From positions 1-26,816 of the forward strand of contig CAJTXY010000019.1 of assembly GCA_910583685.1 (NCBI GenBank): DNA of 26,816 bases, written 5' to 3'. A model generated the notes under the pieces. That model had not been told where the DNA came from, made no database searches, and saw only the letters and a list, made by a program, of their open reading frames with translations. The stretch comes from an uncultured Bacilli bacterium. GTDB taxonomy: Bacteria; Bacillota_I; Bacilli_A; RF39; UBA660. How positions within the stretch are numbered: position 1 is the first letter of the stretch; each line of letters begins with the position of its first letter. This document shows, piece by piece, positions 15,763 through 23,632 of the stretch. The position numbers were made by a program, and so were the translations under genes.

Positions 15763-18048
15763 CTAGCAATTGATCCCTTTAATTTGCTTTTCTACTGTTT
15801 CATCTTTATATATTTTTTTCTTTTTGGTTTTATTTTTGCCTAAATTCTTCTTTTCTAATAAGTAAAATAGCATTGTTGCAATAAAGATAGAAGAATACGT
15901 TCCTGATATTAGCCCCACTAGCATTGCTAAATTAAAGTTTAGAATTTCTTTTGAGCCTAAGAAAATTAAGGCTAATACTGGTAAGATGGTCGTAATCGAT
16001 GTAAATAATGATCGTGTAAAGGTTTCACGAATACTAACATTGATGACTTCTTTTAATTCTTCTGCATTGATTTTCTTAGACTTGGAAGGTAAATTTTCTC
16101 GAATACGATCAAATGCTACAATAGTATCGTTAATAGAATAACCGATAATTGCCAAAATTGCAGCGATAAACATTACTGATATTTCTAAATGACATATAGC
16201 AAATATGGCAAAGATAATAAGAACGTCGTGTGCTAAGGCCACTACAGCACCAATCGCATAACTTGGTCTAAAGCGAATGGAAATGTAGATAATAATACCA
16301 ATCATTGACAAAATTACTGCAAATATCGCATTTTTTGTCAATTCTTCTTTTACTATATTAGAAACAACACCGATATCTACTTTTGCTTCATATTTGTTTT
16401 CAAAATAGTTGTTTACCTTATTTACTCGTGAAGCAGTTAAAACATCTGAGATTTGAATATCAGCCTCTTTTTCAGAAATTTGAATACTCCTACTATTTAA
16501 TTTTAAATTTTCTAAGTCGTTTTGAAGTTCCTTTTTATTTAAGTTCTGATTTGTCTCAATGGCAATACTAGAGCCTGCCTGATAATCAATTCCTAATTTG
16601 AATCCTTTGATACCAAATGTTATTAGACCTGCTATAATGATAATAATTGATACAGCAATCAGTTTTTTTGCGTGATTTAGAAAGTCTACTTTTGCAAATG
16701 GTATTTTGCTAACTTTTTCGTTCTTGCTTACGTTTGGAATGTCCTCTTTTGCCACACCTATAAATAACATTGTTTTATCATCGAAGAAACCTGTTTTGAC
16801 AAATAAATTTAATAAAAATCTGGTTAAGAAGACCATTGTAAACATCGTCACTGCAATTGTAATGATTAACATTGTTGCAAATCCTTTGACACTAGACTCT
16901 CCAAAGAAAAACATAATCAGTGCTACTAATAGAGTTGTTAAATTAGAATCAATGATTGCCCGAAGAGAAGATTTTGAGCCTTCTTTAAAGGCATATTGTA
17001 AGCTTTTGCCTCGATATAGTTCTTCTTTAATTCTTGAGAAAGTAATTACATTTGCATCCACTGCCATTCCAATTCCAAGAACAAGTGCAGCAATTCCTGG
17101 TAGGGTTAAAACCCCTCCTACTGTCCAAAATACTGCAAATACTAAGAACGAATATATGAATACTGATACAGTGGAGATTAAACCAGCAAAATGGTATAGC
17201 ATAATTAGCATTAAAGCAATTAGTGTTACTCCGATAATTCCTGCTAAAAGTGTTTTACTTAGAGTTGCATCTCCAAAGGAAGCTCCTACTGTTTTAGAAG
17301 AGATTTCTGTTAATTTTGAAGGTAGTGAACCTGAATTAATTAAGTCTACTAAATTTGTGACCTCTTCTTCAGTGAAATTCCCTTGAATAATAACATCACT
17401 TGCAAATCCTTGAGATACCGTTGCTGCTGACAAACACGAAGAACCGCTTGTTCCACAGGAACCCTTCTCATTTATGTAGCTATTCTTTCCTTCTTCAAAG
17501 TCTAGCCAAATTACAATAACATTTTCCTGACGATCCTTTACTTTGTTGGTCACATCGTAGAACTTATCCTTATTTTTTACAGACAATAATACTGCTGGCT
17601 TTCCTGCGGAATCTTGCGTCACTTTTGCTGCCCCAGCATTTAAAACGCTACTATCCATTAATAAGTTGTCCTCACTATCTCTAAACGATAAAGTTGCCAC
17701 TGTAGATAATTGTCTACGAGCTTGCTCCTGGTTGGTAACTCCAGCAAGTTTGATTCTTATCTTATTGTTTCCTTCTACAATAATTTCTGGTTCCGTTACC
17801 CCTAGAGAATCAATTCTCTTGCTTAATGTTTTATAAGTTGCGTTCATTTTATTCGTTGTCATTTTAGATCCATCAATGGATTTTACTTCATATAAAACTT
17901 CAAATCCGCCTTGTAAATCTAATCCAAAATTTAAGTTTTTAAATAAGGGAATGAAGGAAAAACCAATTCCTATACATAATAGCAATAATACTATGGTTGT
18001 TCCTACTACACTTTTTTTCCCTTTTTTGTTGTTTTTACTTTTTGTCAT
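15763..18048 (-). CDS. secDF: Fused protein translocase subunit SecDF
   Basis: A 761-aa fusion of SecD and SecF, the RND-family partner that uses the proton-motive force to help protein export through SecYEG. The SecD half starts with a membrane segment (about 15-36) followed by the signature GLDLQGG (42-48), a large extracytoplasmic domain (to about 245) and five further segments (GMAVDANVITFSRIKEEL is the usual TM4 motif). The SecF half begins near residue 465 with the paired signature LGIDYQAGS and ends with five segments, including GYSINDTIVAFDRIREN. The fused form is typical of Bacillus relatives. The extracytoplasmic loop has a small Cys pair (CGTSGSSC) that could form a disulfide. AGAGGTG before the start overlaps the comN stop region. 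Confidence 0.97.
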   Translation of the reverse strand: MTKSKNNKKGKKSVVGTTIVLLLLCIGIGFSFIPLFKNLNFGLDLQGGFEVLYEVKSIDGSKMTTNKMNATYKTLSKRIDSLGVTEPEIIVEGNNKIRIKLAGVTNQEQARRQLSTVATLSFRDSEDNLLMDSSVLNAGAAKVTQDSAGKPAVLLSVKNKDKFYDVTNKVKDRQENVIVIWLDFEEGKNSYINEKGSCGTSGSSCLSAATVSQGFASDVIIQGNFTEEEVTNLVDLINSGSLPSKLTEISSKTVGASFGDATLSKTLLAGIIGVTLIALMLIMLYHFAGLISTVSVFIYSFLVFAVFWTVGGVLTLPGIAALVLGIGMAVDANVITFSRIKEELYRGKSLQYAFKEGSKSSLRAIIDSNLTTLLVALIMFFFGESSVKGFATMLIITIAVTMFTMVFLTRFLLNLFVKTGFFDDKTMLFIGVAKEDIPNVSKNEKVSKIPFAKVDFLNHAKKLIAVSIIIIIAGLITFGIKGFKLGIDYQAGSSIAIETNQNLNKKELQNDLENLKLNSRSIQISEKEADIQISDVLTASRVNKVNNYFENKYEAKVDIGVVSNIVKEELTKNAIFAVILSMIGIIIYISIRFRPSYAIGAVVALAHDVLIIFAIFAICHLEISVMFIAAILAIIGYSINDTIVAFDRIRENLPSKSKKINAEELKEVINVSIRETFTRSLFTSITTILPVLALIFLGSKEILNFNLAMLVGLISGTYSSIFIATMLFYLLEKKNLGKNKTKKKKIYKDETVEKQIKGINC

Positions 18049-18058
18049 TTTTACACCT

Positions 18059-18349
18059 CTATACTATTTCTAACTTTTGATGAAAGTGGGCTCTTCTTTT
18101 TTGCCTTGCGATTTCGCCTTTTAAATAAATATCGATGTCTTCATCATTGGCATGCAAGATATCATCTACTATATCAGAAAGCATTAAGTTTTTTGAAGAC
18201 CTCCATTTCGTTTTTATTAAGTAATTCCAAACATCAACTTCTTGTACATAAGTATACCCCAGTCTATGAAGCTGGGCTATTTTAGCACACAATGCAGGTT
18301 TTACTCTATTATATAGTTCTTCTTTACTTGTAAAAGAAACTTCGCCCAT
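18059..18349 (-). CDS. ComN-like post-transcriptional regulator family protein
   Basis: A 96-aa soluble protein that fits the small family named after Bacillus ComN (YrzD), with a conserved middle of GYTYVQEVDVWNYL and then a Lys/Trp segment (TKWRSSKNLMLSDIVDDIL). In B. subtilis ComN lies next to secDF, affects late competence mRNA and interacts with DivIVA. The same neighbour is seen here: the stop is ten bases from the secDF start. The C-terminal part is rich in Arg, Lys and His. AGAGGTG lies upstream of the ATG. Family membership is inferred from sequence pattern and position, and the competence role may not carry over. Confidence 0.8.
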   Translation of the reverse strand: MGEVSFTSKEELYNRVKPALCAKIAQLHRLGYTYVQEVDVWNYLIKTKWRSSKNLMLSDIVDDILHANDEDIDIYLKGEIARQKRRAHFHQKLEIV

Positions 18350-18371
18350 CTGTTTTCACCTCTTACTATTC

Positions 18372-18377
18372 ATTATA
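18372..18377 (-). promoter_or_regulatory. Possible -10 box ahead of the comN operon
   Basis: A perfect TATAAT sits 23 bases before the comN-like start. The matching -35 position is a plain T run (part of T12 on the minus strand), so the promoter is uncertain. Confidence 0.35.
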
Positions 18378-18388
18378 TCTTAACTAGC

Positions 18389-18420
18389 AAAAAAAAAAAA
18401 GAAAAAACTAATTTTTCTCT
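18389..18420 (-). terminator. Weak terminator after the 292-aa gene
   Basis: On the minus strand AAAGAGAAAAA can pair imperfectly with TTTTTTCTTT around TTAG, followed by twelve T (18400-18389). The stem is all A/U with wobble, so read-through into comN is likely. Confidence 0.35.
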
Positions 18421-19286
18421 TTGATTTCACTCGATATAAAACGGTAATTGCCCTTTACTTTTTCAAATGTATAAGAAACTTCGCTTCCCTTTTCTATATA
18501 TTCTTCTATTTTTTCTGGTTGTAAACTTTCCTGGTTGTCAACATTATCTAGTAGGCTAGAGAGCTGCCAATTACTATATATTTTTATGCCCTCGTCTTCT
18601 ACTAGTGTATAAATCACTTTTTCTGTTATGGTAAGTTTATTACCTTTCTTTTTAGCACTTTGTAATTTTGTATAAAAGGGTTCTACTACATTCTCTTTTT
18701 TAGGCTGCACTGAAACTATATAGGAGTTTTCTATTTCATTGTATGTAAGTGTCATATTTCCTTCCAGGTTTTTAGAATACTTTTCATAGTATGGTGTTTT
18801 TAAATTCCTATTTTCTATTTGAGCGTTTTCACCTAAAATCATTTCTGAGGCTTCTTCTAAAAATACTGGTTTTAATTTATATGTTGATTCTTCCCCTTCT
18901 ATTTTTTCAAAATTTTCTTCTTTTAAAAGCGAAAGGGCAAAAGCTATTTTTTCTTCTTGTGTAAAGGAGTCTGCCGCTATGTTATCATTCATTACTAATT
19001 TTTCTTTTATTGGAATTAAATAACTATATAAAGTATTTACTTCTTCATCTTTTAAAGAAATATCTTCTTCTATCTCCCCTAAATCTTCTTTAGCATCCTT
19101 TTTCTTTATTAATTTCATTAAGTCCTCGGCAATTCCTTTATCATAAGCAATATAACCTAATAATCCTATATTCATAAATAGTAAAAGTATGATAAAGAAG
19201 GTTGCTACCTTTGATTTTTTCTTTTTTTTCTTTTCCTTTTTATCTTTTAATTCCATTCTTTTTATTTCACGAGTTTCAAAATCCAT
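18408..19286 (-). CDS. Unrecognised single-pass membrane protein
   Basis: I do not recognise this 292-aa protein. It has a very basic cytoplasmic N-terminus (about 10-26, almost all Lys), one membrane segment (about 28-49: VATFFIILLLFMNIGLLGYI) and a ~240-residue hydrophilic, Lys/Glu-rich domain outside. The outer part seems to hold a helical start followed by strands (SYIVSVQPKKE, KLTITEKVIYTLVEDEGIKIYS). There is no lipobox and no cysteine. AAAGGAGAT precedes the ATG. It lies 22 bases after the metallophosphoesterase gene and is likely cotranscribed with it. The positive-inside rule supports an N-in, C-out topology. Confidence 0.8.
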   Translation of the reverse strand: MDFETREIKRMELKDKKEKKKKKKSKVATFFIILLLFMNIGLLGYIAYDKGIAEDLMKLIKKKDAKEDLGEIEEDISLKDEEVNTLYSYLIPIKEKLVMNDNIAADSFTQEEKIAFALSLLKEENFEKIEGEESTYKLKPVFLEEASEMILGENAQIENRNLKTPYYEKYSKNLEGNMTLTYNEIENSYIVSVQPKKENVVEPFYTKLQSAKKKGNKLTITEKVIYTLVEDEGIKIYSNWQLSSLLDNVDNQESLQPEKIEEYIEKGSEVSYTFEKVKGNYRFISSEIKEKN

Positions 19287-19308
19287 AAATCTATCTCCTT
19301 TATTCTAA

Positions 19309-20196
19309 TTACATCATATCAGAGGTTGGAGTCTTTGTAAACTTTTCTGGTTTTCTCTCGTTTAAAGTTAGTGTTTTTACTTTATCTTTTTTTATTTGGC
19401 CATTTATAAATTGGTATGCCTCTAAAAAATAGGTGTTATTTTGAGGAGTTACAATATAAAAGCCAGGATAGTCTTCTTGACATTGAATGCCATTAGGATG
19501 TTCATTTGATAAAGTCCCCGCTGCTATATAGTTTATATTGTCTTTGGTTTCCTTTTTTAGTTGATGTGAATGTCCATATAAGTAAAGTTTGGGATGAACC
19601 GTTTTAAAAAACATTCTATACTTATTCTTTTGATGACTGACTGCTATACTCTCCCCCCCAATTTTGATATAACTAGTGTCTGAGCCTAAAATTCTTATAT
19701 CTTTTCTTTCCTTTTCCACTATTTTTATTAAGTTAGCACCTTTTTCCTGGTACTTTGTATCGTGGTTTCCAAGCACCATATAATGCTTTATTCCTGGATT
19801 TTCTGGATATCTGTTAAGAGCGTGATCTATTTGTTTGTACTCCGTATCATATAAGGGATGTGGTCGTACGAGGCCATCTGTAAAATCTCCGCAATTAAAT
19901 ACAGTATAAATACCTCTTCTTTTGGCTTCTTCTATTGCATAATTAATGTAGGGAAGATACTCTTTTCTACTGCCATAATGGGTATCTGACAGTAATAAAA
20001 ATGGCTCTTCTTCTAGTTGCAATTGAATATAATTTTTTAAATACTCATTTCTATAAAAGGGGCTCTTTGTGTTCTTATATTTATTATATAAAAACATTAA
20101 AATCTCATAATCTTTTATTCCTAGTTCTATAATATCTTCATAAGATGCTCCAGTCTCATACATAAGCATAATCGTATTTTTGTCTTTTGCACTCAC
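19309..20196 (-). CDS. Calcineurin-like metallophosphoesterase
   Basis: A 295-aa protein with the five metal-site blocks of this superfamily: DTHYG (71-75), GDFTDG (103-108), GNHD (143-146), SHQ (about 187-189) and GHSH (208-211). The order and spacing are typical of cytoplasmic two-metal phosphoesterases. The substrate (nucleotide, nucleic acid or phospho-compound) cannot be read. Ahead of the catalytic domain is a 60-residue helical region (DKNTIMLMYETGASYEDIIELG) that looks like a small helix-turn-helix. The frame is open to 20274, but the extra 26 residues would overlap the preceding M16 gene and its terminator. I chose GTG 20196 because AAGGA lies 10 bases upstream. A TATAAT at 20221-20216 may be its own promoter. 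Confidence 0.85.
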   Translation of the reverse strand: MSAKDKNTIMLMYETGASYEDIIELGIKDYEILMFLYNKYKNTKSPFYRNEYLKNYIQLQLEEEPFLLLSDTHYGSRKEYLPYINYAIEEAKRRGIYTVFNCGDFTDGLVRPHPLYDTEYKQIDHALNRYPENPGIKHYMVLGNHDTKYQEKGANLIKIVEKERKDIRILGSDTSYIKIGGESIAVSHQKNKYRMFFKTVHPKLYLYGHSHQLKKETKDNINYIAAGTLSNEHPNGIQCQEDYPGFYIVTPQNNTYFLEAYQFINGQIKKDKVKTLTLNERKPEKFTKTPTSDMM

Positions 20197-20235
20197 TCTC
20201 TTCACGTCCTTACTAATTATAGTATAATAGAAAAA

Positions 20236-20264
20236 GAAGAAAAAAAGAAGCCTATTCTTCTTTT
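20236..20264 (-). terminator. Terminator of the deoD-M16 unit
   Basis: AAAAGAAG (20264-20257) pairs with CTTCTTTT (20250-20243) around a six-base loop, then TTTCTTC follows. The left arm encodes the last residues of the M16 protein (PKEE) and the loop carries its TAG stop. Confidence 0.7.
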
Positions 20265-21529
20265 GGTAATGCAATTAACTCTGTAATATGTTCTACTTTG
20301 AATTGTGCAATTGTTTTTTCTAAGTCGTGTTTGTTCATTTTTCGAATGAGTGAAATTCTATTTGTAACTGGCTCCATATAGGAAATGATGTCTCCAAATA
20401 TATTATCTGTTATTGCATCTGTGTAGTCAAAGAGTCTTACTTCGTTAGCAATCCATACTTTCTTGTATCGCTCTAAATCACTTTCGTCAATTTTGATATT
20501 TGATAATGTACTTTTTAAGGCGTTTAAAAATTCAACTGGTTTTTTTGTTTCTACTTGGAATATTAAATTTATAGTCTCTTCTACTTCCTCCCAACTATAA
20601 TACATTCCACTCATCAAACCTTCTTTTCTAGCTTCTTCTCTAAATAGTGAGGATGAGCCAAATAAAACACTGGTAATTAGTTGCAAATATAAGTTTTGAA
20701 TATGTTTATCACGGATTGGAAATTTTTTACGTAAAAACTTTATGGCAAATAACACTTTGGGAGCACTTATATTCATTGTTAGTGTTTCTTCTTTTTTTGT
20801 TACCTCTATTGGTTCGTGATAATTTCTACCTGTTGGCCTTTTATTCACTATATTTTGGCGGCTGCTTATTTCCTCTTTCGCTATTTGTAATGCTTCTTCT
20901 ACATTAAAATTCCCAACAAGAAGTGCAAACATATTGTTAGGTTGATAGAAGGTATTATAACAGTCATATAAATCTTCTTTTGTTATCTTTTTAATATCTT
21001 CTACCGTTCCTCCTACATCAATACGACGTGGATGCTTTTGATATAGATTTTCTCTAATCTTGTTTTCTAAAACGAATTCTGGAATATCTAGATACATATT
21101 TAATTCTTCTTCAATAATTCCTTTTTCTTTTTCTACATTTTCTTCTGTAAAATAGGGACTGTTTACATATTGCAACAAAAACCTAAAATTTTCTTTGAAG
21201 TTCTTGGTACCATTACAAATATACTTAGTATAAGTATGATCTGTAGCGGCATTCGCATCTGTCCCAGATTCCCCAAAAAAGGTAAATGGATCTTTCCCGT
21301 CTTCTTGTTCAAACATTTTGTGTTCTAAAAAATGAGCGATTCCAGTGGGCACTTTTTTACGTTTGCCATCTTTGGTATCAAACTCTATGATGTCTGAACC
21401 ATATCTAGTGGCATATGTCAGTGTGTAATTTTTTTTATCTTTCAAAGGAATCATATAAATGGAAAAGCCATTTTCAAATGTTTCTTTGTATAAAGTGGCA
21501 TCTAGACCAACTAATTCTAATTTTTCCAT
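20252..21529 (-). CDS. M16 family zinc peptidase, catalytic partner (YmfH-like)
   Basis: A 425-aa peptidase with the inverted zinc motif HFLEH (66-70), where His66 and His70 bind zinc and Glu69 is catalytic, and a downstream acidic cluster (GIIEEEL, about 137-143) that supplies the third ligand. M16A/B proteins form two-chamber dimers; in B. subtilis ymfF-ymfH encodes a non-catalytic and a catalytic chain. The same order occurs here, one base after the upstream partner. Ribosome binding site GAAGGAG overlaps the partner's 3' end. Substrates are probably short peptides. The partner in the cell and the substrate are inference. Confidence 0.92.
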   Translation of the reverse strand: MEKLELVGLDATLYKETFENGFSIYMIPLKDKKNYTLTYATRYGSDIIEFDTKDGKRKKVPTGIAHFLEHKMFEQEDGKDPFTFFGESGTDANAATDHTYTKYICNGTKNFKENFRFLLQYVNSPYFTEENVEKEKGIIEEELNMYLDIPEFVLENKIRENLYQKHPRRIDVGGTVEDIKKITKEDLYDCYNTFYQPNNMFALLVGNFNVEEALQIAKEEISSRQNIVNKRPTGRNYHEPIEVTKKEETLTMNISAPKVLFAIKFLRKKFPIRDKHIQNLYLQLITSVLFGSSSLFREEARKEGLMSGMYYSWEEVEETINLIFQVETKKPVEFLNALKSTLSNIKIDESDLERYKKVWIANEVRLFDYTDAITDNIFGDIISYMEPVTNRISLIRKMNKHDLEKTIAQFKVEHITELIALPKEE

Positions 21530-21530
21530 C

Positions 21531-22787
21531 TTATTCTCCTTCCAAACAGTAAACTGTATCTATTTTTATTTTTTTTGCAACGGATACGATGTCTTCTTTT
21601 AATACTTTATTCATTTTCTCTCTTCTTGTTTTAATATCGTCAATTCCTAGTAATTCCATCATATAATAGGCATTCATAATTCTAGAAGGGCTTTCTTCTA
21701 GTTCATCTAGGCTAGTATTGAATAGCTCTTTTGCTTTGTTGAGATCTTCTTCTGTAAAGTCCCCTTTTTTCATCGCCTGCAGCTCTGCTTCTATTAACTT
21801 TACAACCTTTTTTAAATTCTCTTTGGTAATTCCTGCCCGAATCGTTAAAACATTGTCCAGCTTATTTGGGGTTGCATTAATGTAGTACGCTACTGAGTGC
21901 TTTTCACGAATATTTTTAAATAATTTGGAGTCTCCACCAGTCCCTAAAATGATACTGTATAAAGTTAGGGCATAATTTCTTTCCTCTTCCGTAAGGTCAT
22001 ATAATCTGCAGCCAATAGAAAGTTTGGCCTGTGTTAAATCCTCTTTTTCTTTTACAATCATTTTTTTACTACGTAATTTTTTCTCTTCTAAACGATATGG
22101 TTTCCGTGCCTTTTTGTATGTATTAGATTGAAAGTTTTCTGTAATCATATTCTCTATTTCTTCTTCTTTTACATCCCCGATTACTAATATGTCCATCATA
22201 TTAATCTTCATCATATTTTTATAGTAAATGTAGAGATTGCTCGTATTTATTTTCTCTAAATCTTCTATATAACCCATTGGCCTATAGGAAAGAGGACTAT
22301 CTTTGTCCATATTTTCAAAAAGACGAATTAAACTGTAATTGGCAGGATTTTCTTTTATTCTCTCAAGGGAAGCTGTCGCTTGTCTTTTAATAATTTCTAG
22401 ATCTTCTTCGTAAAAATGGTTATCTACAACTCTTGGATGATTTATTAGCTCGCTTAAAAAGATAATCCCTTCTTCTAAATTTCCCTCTTCAGTATATTTA
22501 TCATTTAATGTGCTTAAATAAAAGTTGGTATTTATATAATTTCCAAGGCGTAAATCTTCTACCATAATACTAGAGGCATACAAATCTTGAGACTTTAAGG
22601 CGATTTCCCTTTTTGTAGGGTATTTCTCGCTTGATAATAAAAGCATATCAGATAACACGTTACGCATTGTAATTTCTTCTTTTATAATAGGTGTGCGTAA
22701 TGCTACTTGCACAACCACTGATTTAAATTTTTTGGTTTTAATAATATGTAAATTATAAGAACCCAAATCTTTTCTTATGTATTTCAT
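21531..22787 (-). CDS. M16 family peptidase-like, non-catalytic partner (YmfF-like)
   Basis: A 418-aa M16 family protein without the HxxEH zinc motif: the equivalent region reads IIKEEITMRNVLSDML. It keeps the C-terminal motif GTGGDSKLFKNIREKHSVAYY, which in this family helps bind substrate (the R/Y pair). Such inactive chains pair with the catalytic chain encoded next door. The open frame starts at 22853, but that would overlap deoD. I chose ATG 22787, as GAGGTG lies four bases upstream. The gene ends one base from its partner, so the two are coupled. Confidence 0.9.
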   Translation of the reverse strand: MKYIRKDLGSYNLHIIKTKKFKSVVVQVALRTPIIKEEITMRNVLSDMLLLSSEKYPTKREIALKSQDLYASSIMVEDLRLGNYINTNFYLSTLNDKYTEEGNLEEGIIFLSELINHPRVVDNHFYEEDLEIIKRQATASLERIKENPANYSLIRLFENMDKDSPLSYRPMGYIEDLEKINTSNLYIYYKNMMKINMMDILVIGDVKEEEIENMITENFQSNTYKKARKPYRLEEKKLRSKKMIVKEKEDLTQAKLSIGCRLYDLTEEERNYALTLYSIILGTGGDSKLFKNIREKHSVAYYINATPNKLDNVLTIRAGITKENLKKVVKLIEAELQAMKKGDFTEEDLNKAKELFNTSLDELEESPSRIMNAYYMMELLGIDDIKTRREKMNKVLKEDIVSVAKKIKIDTVYCLEGE

Positions 22788-22824
22788 AAAACACCTCATC
22801 TCTTTTTTTAGTATCTGCCAAAAA

Positions 22825-23547
22825 TTATAAATTATGTGCGGTATCCAAAGCAAGTTTAATCATATCATTGAGTGCTGTTTCTCGCACACTGCTTGTAATT
22901 TCTTCCTTTTTATATGGTGAGTCTACAATACTTAATATGCAAGCTGCCTTTTTATTCAAATGCTTAGCAAGGGCGAATAAAGCAGCTGCTTCCATTTCAA
23001 CGGCAAGGCTTTCTCCTGCTTCTTCATATAATTTTTCAAGCCTTTTTTTATCTTCTATATAGACATCAAAAACATCTCCTGTAATAATTTTCCCACGTTT
23101 ATATGAAAGATTTTTTTCTTCTGCTTCTTTTTCTAGTTGCTCATTTATGCTCCTATCAGCCGAAAATTCACGGGCATTATCATCAAATAGCATTTTTGGA
23201 AAATTTGAATATGAATAAGCAGTGTCTGCTATAATGATATCTAAAAGATCTAAATCAGGAGTGTTGGCTCCACTTGTTCCAATTCGTATGATCGTATCTA
23301 CGTCATAAAATTTATATAATTCATATGCATAAATTCCCATACTTGGACATCCCATTCCATGAGCAAAGATAGTAACTTCTTTATCTTTGTACTTTCCAGT
23401 ATACGCAAGCATTCCTCGAGTATGATTAACTTGTTTATAATCTGTTAGAAAATTTTCGGCAATATATTTGGCCCTTAAAGGGTCTCCTGGCATTAAGACA
23501 ATTTTTTTAATATCTTTTTTTTCTGCACTAATATGTATTGTTGACAT
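22825..23547 (-). CDS. deoD: Purine-nucleoside phosphorylase, DeoD type
   Basis: This 240-aa enzyme splits purine (deoxy)nucleosides with phosphate in purine salvage. It shows the N-terminal phosphate motif MPGDPLRAKYIAE (19-31), RIGTSGA (88-94) and the sugar-binding VEMEAAAL (183-190). The base-side Asp is present, but its context reads SIVDSP where VSDH is usual. Length is normal for the hexameric DeoD class. GAAGG precedes the ATG. A TATAAT (23575-23570) with no clear -35 box lies between it and the ftsK terminator, so it probably starts a transcript that includes the M16 pair 37 bases downstream. Confidence 0.95.
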   Translation of the reverse strand: MSTIHISAEKKDIKKIVLMPGDPLRAKYIAENFLTDYKQVNHTRGMLAYTGKYKDKEVTIFAHGMGCPSMGIYAYELYKFYDVDTIIRIGTSGANTPDLDLLDIIIADTAYSYSNFPKMLFDDNAREFSADRSINEQLEKEAEEKNLSYKRGKIITGDVFDVYIEDKKRLEKLYEEAGESLAVEMEAAALFALAKHLNKKAACILSIVDSPYKKEEITSSVRETALNDMIKLALDTAHNL

Positions 23548-23569
23548 AAACTACCTTCTTTCTATCTCT

Positions 23570-23575
23570 ATTATA
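23570..23575 (-). promoter_or_regulatory. Possible -10 box ahead of deoD
   Basis: TATAAT lies about 22 bases before the deoD start and just after the ftsK terminator. No good -35 box is visible. Confidence 0.4.
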
Positions 23576-23598
23576 GCCTATTTTTTCACTTTTTTGCG

Positions 23599-23632
23599 AA
23601 AAAAGATAACAATTATCAAAGTTGTTATCTTT
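23599..23632 (-). terminator. Terminator of ftsK
   Basis: A perfect 11-bp stem (AAAGATAACAA with TTGTTATCTTT, 23632-23622 and 23612-23602) around nine bases is followed by a T run. The upstream arm contains the ftsK stop codon (23627-23625). Confidence 0.85.

Noticed and set aside
16706..17386. A 226-codon open frame on the plus strand opposite secDF
   Set aside because: It lies wholly opposite a well-supported secDF frame, has no recognisable domain, and its composition follows from the antisense of a membrane protein.
18389..18400. A12/T12 homopolymer as a phase-variable tract
   Set aside because: It lies between genes, just after a stop codon, and reads best as a terminator tail. Any effect on the downstream promoter is possible but not supported by a clear -35 box.
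22788..22853. An upstream start for the YmfF-like protein
   Set aside because: It would overlap the end of deoD and run through the GAGGTG site of ATG 22787.
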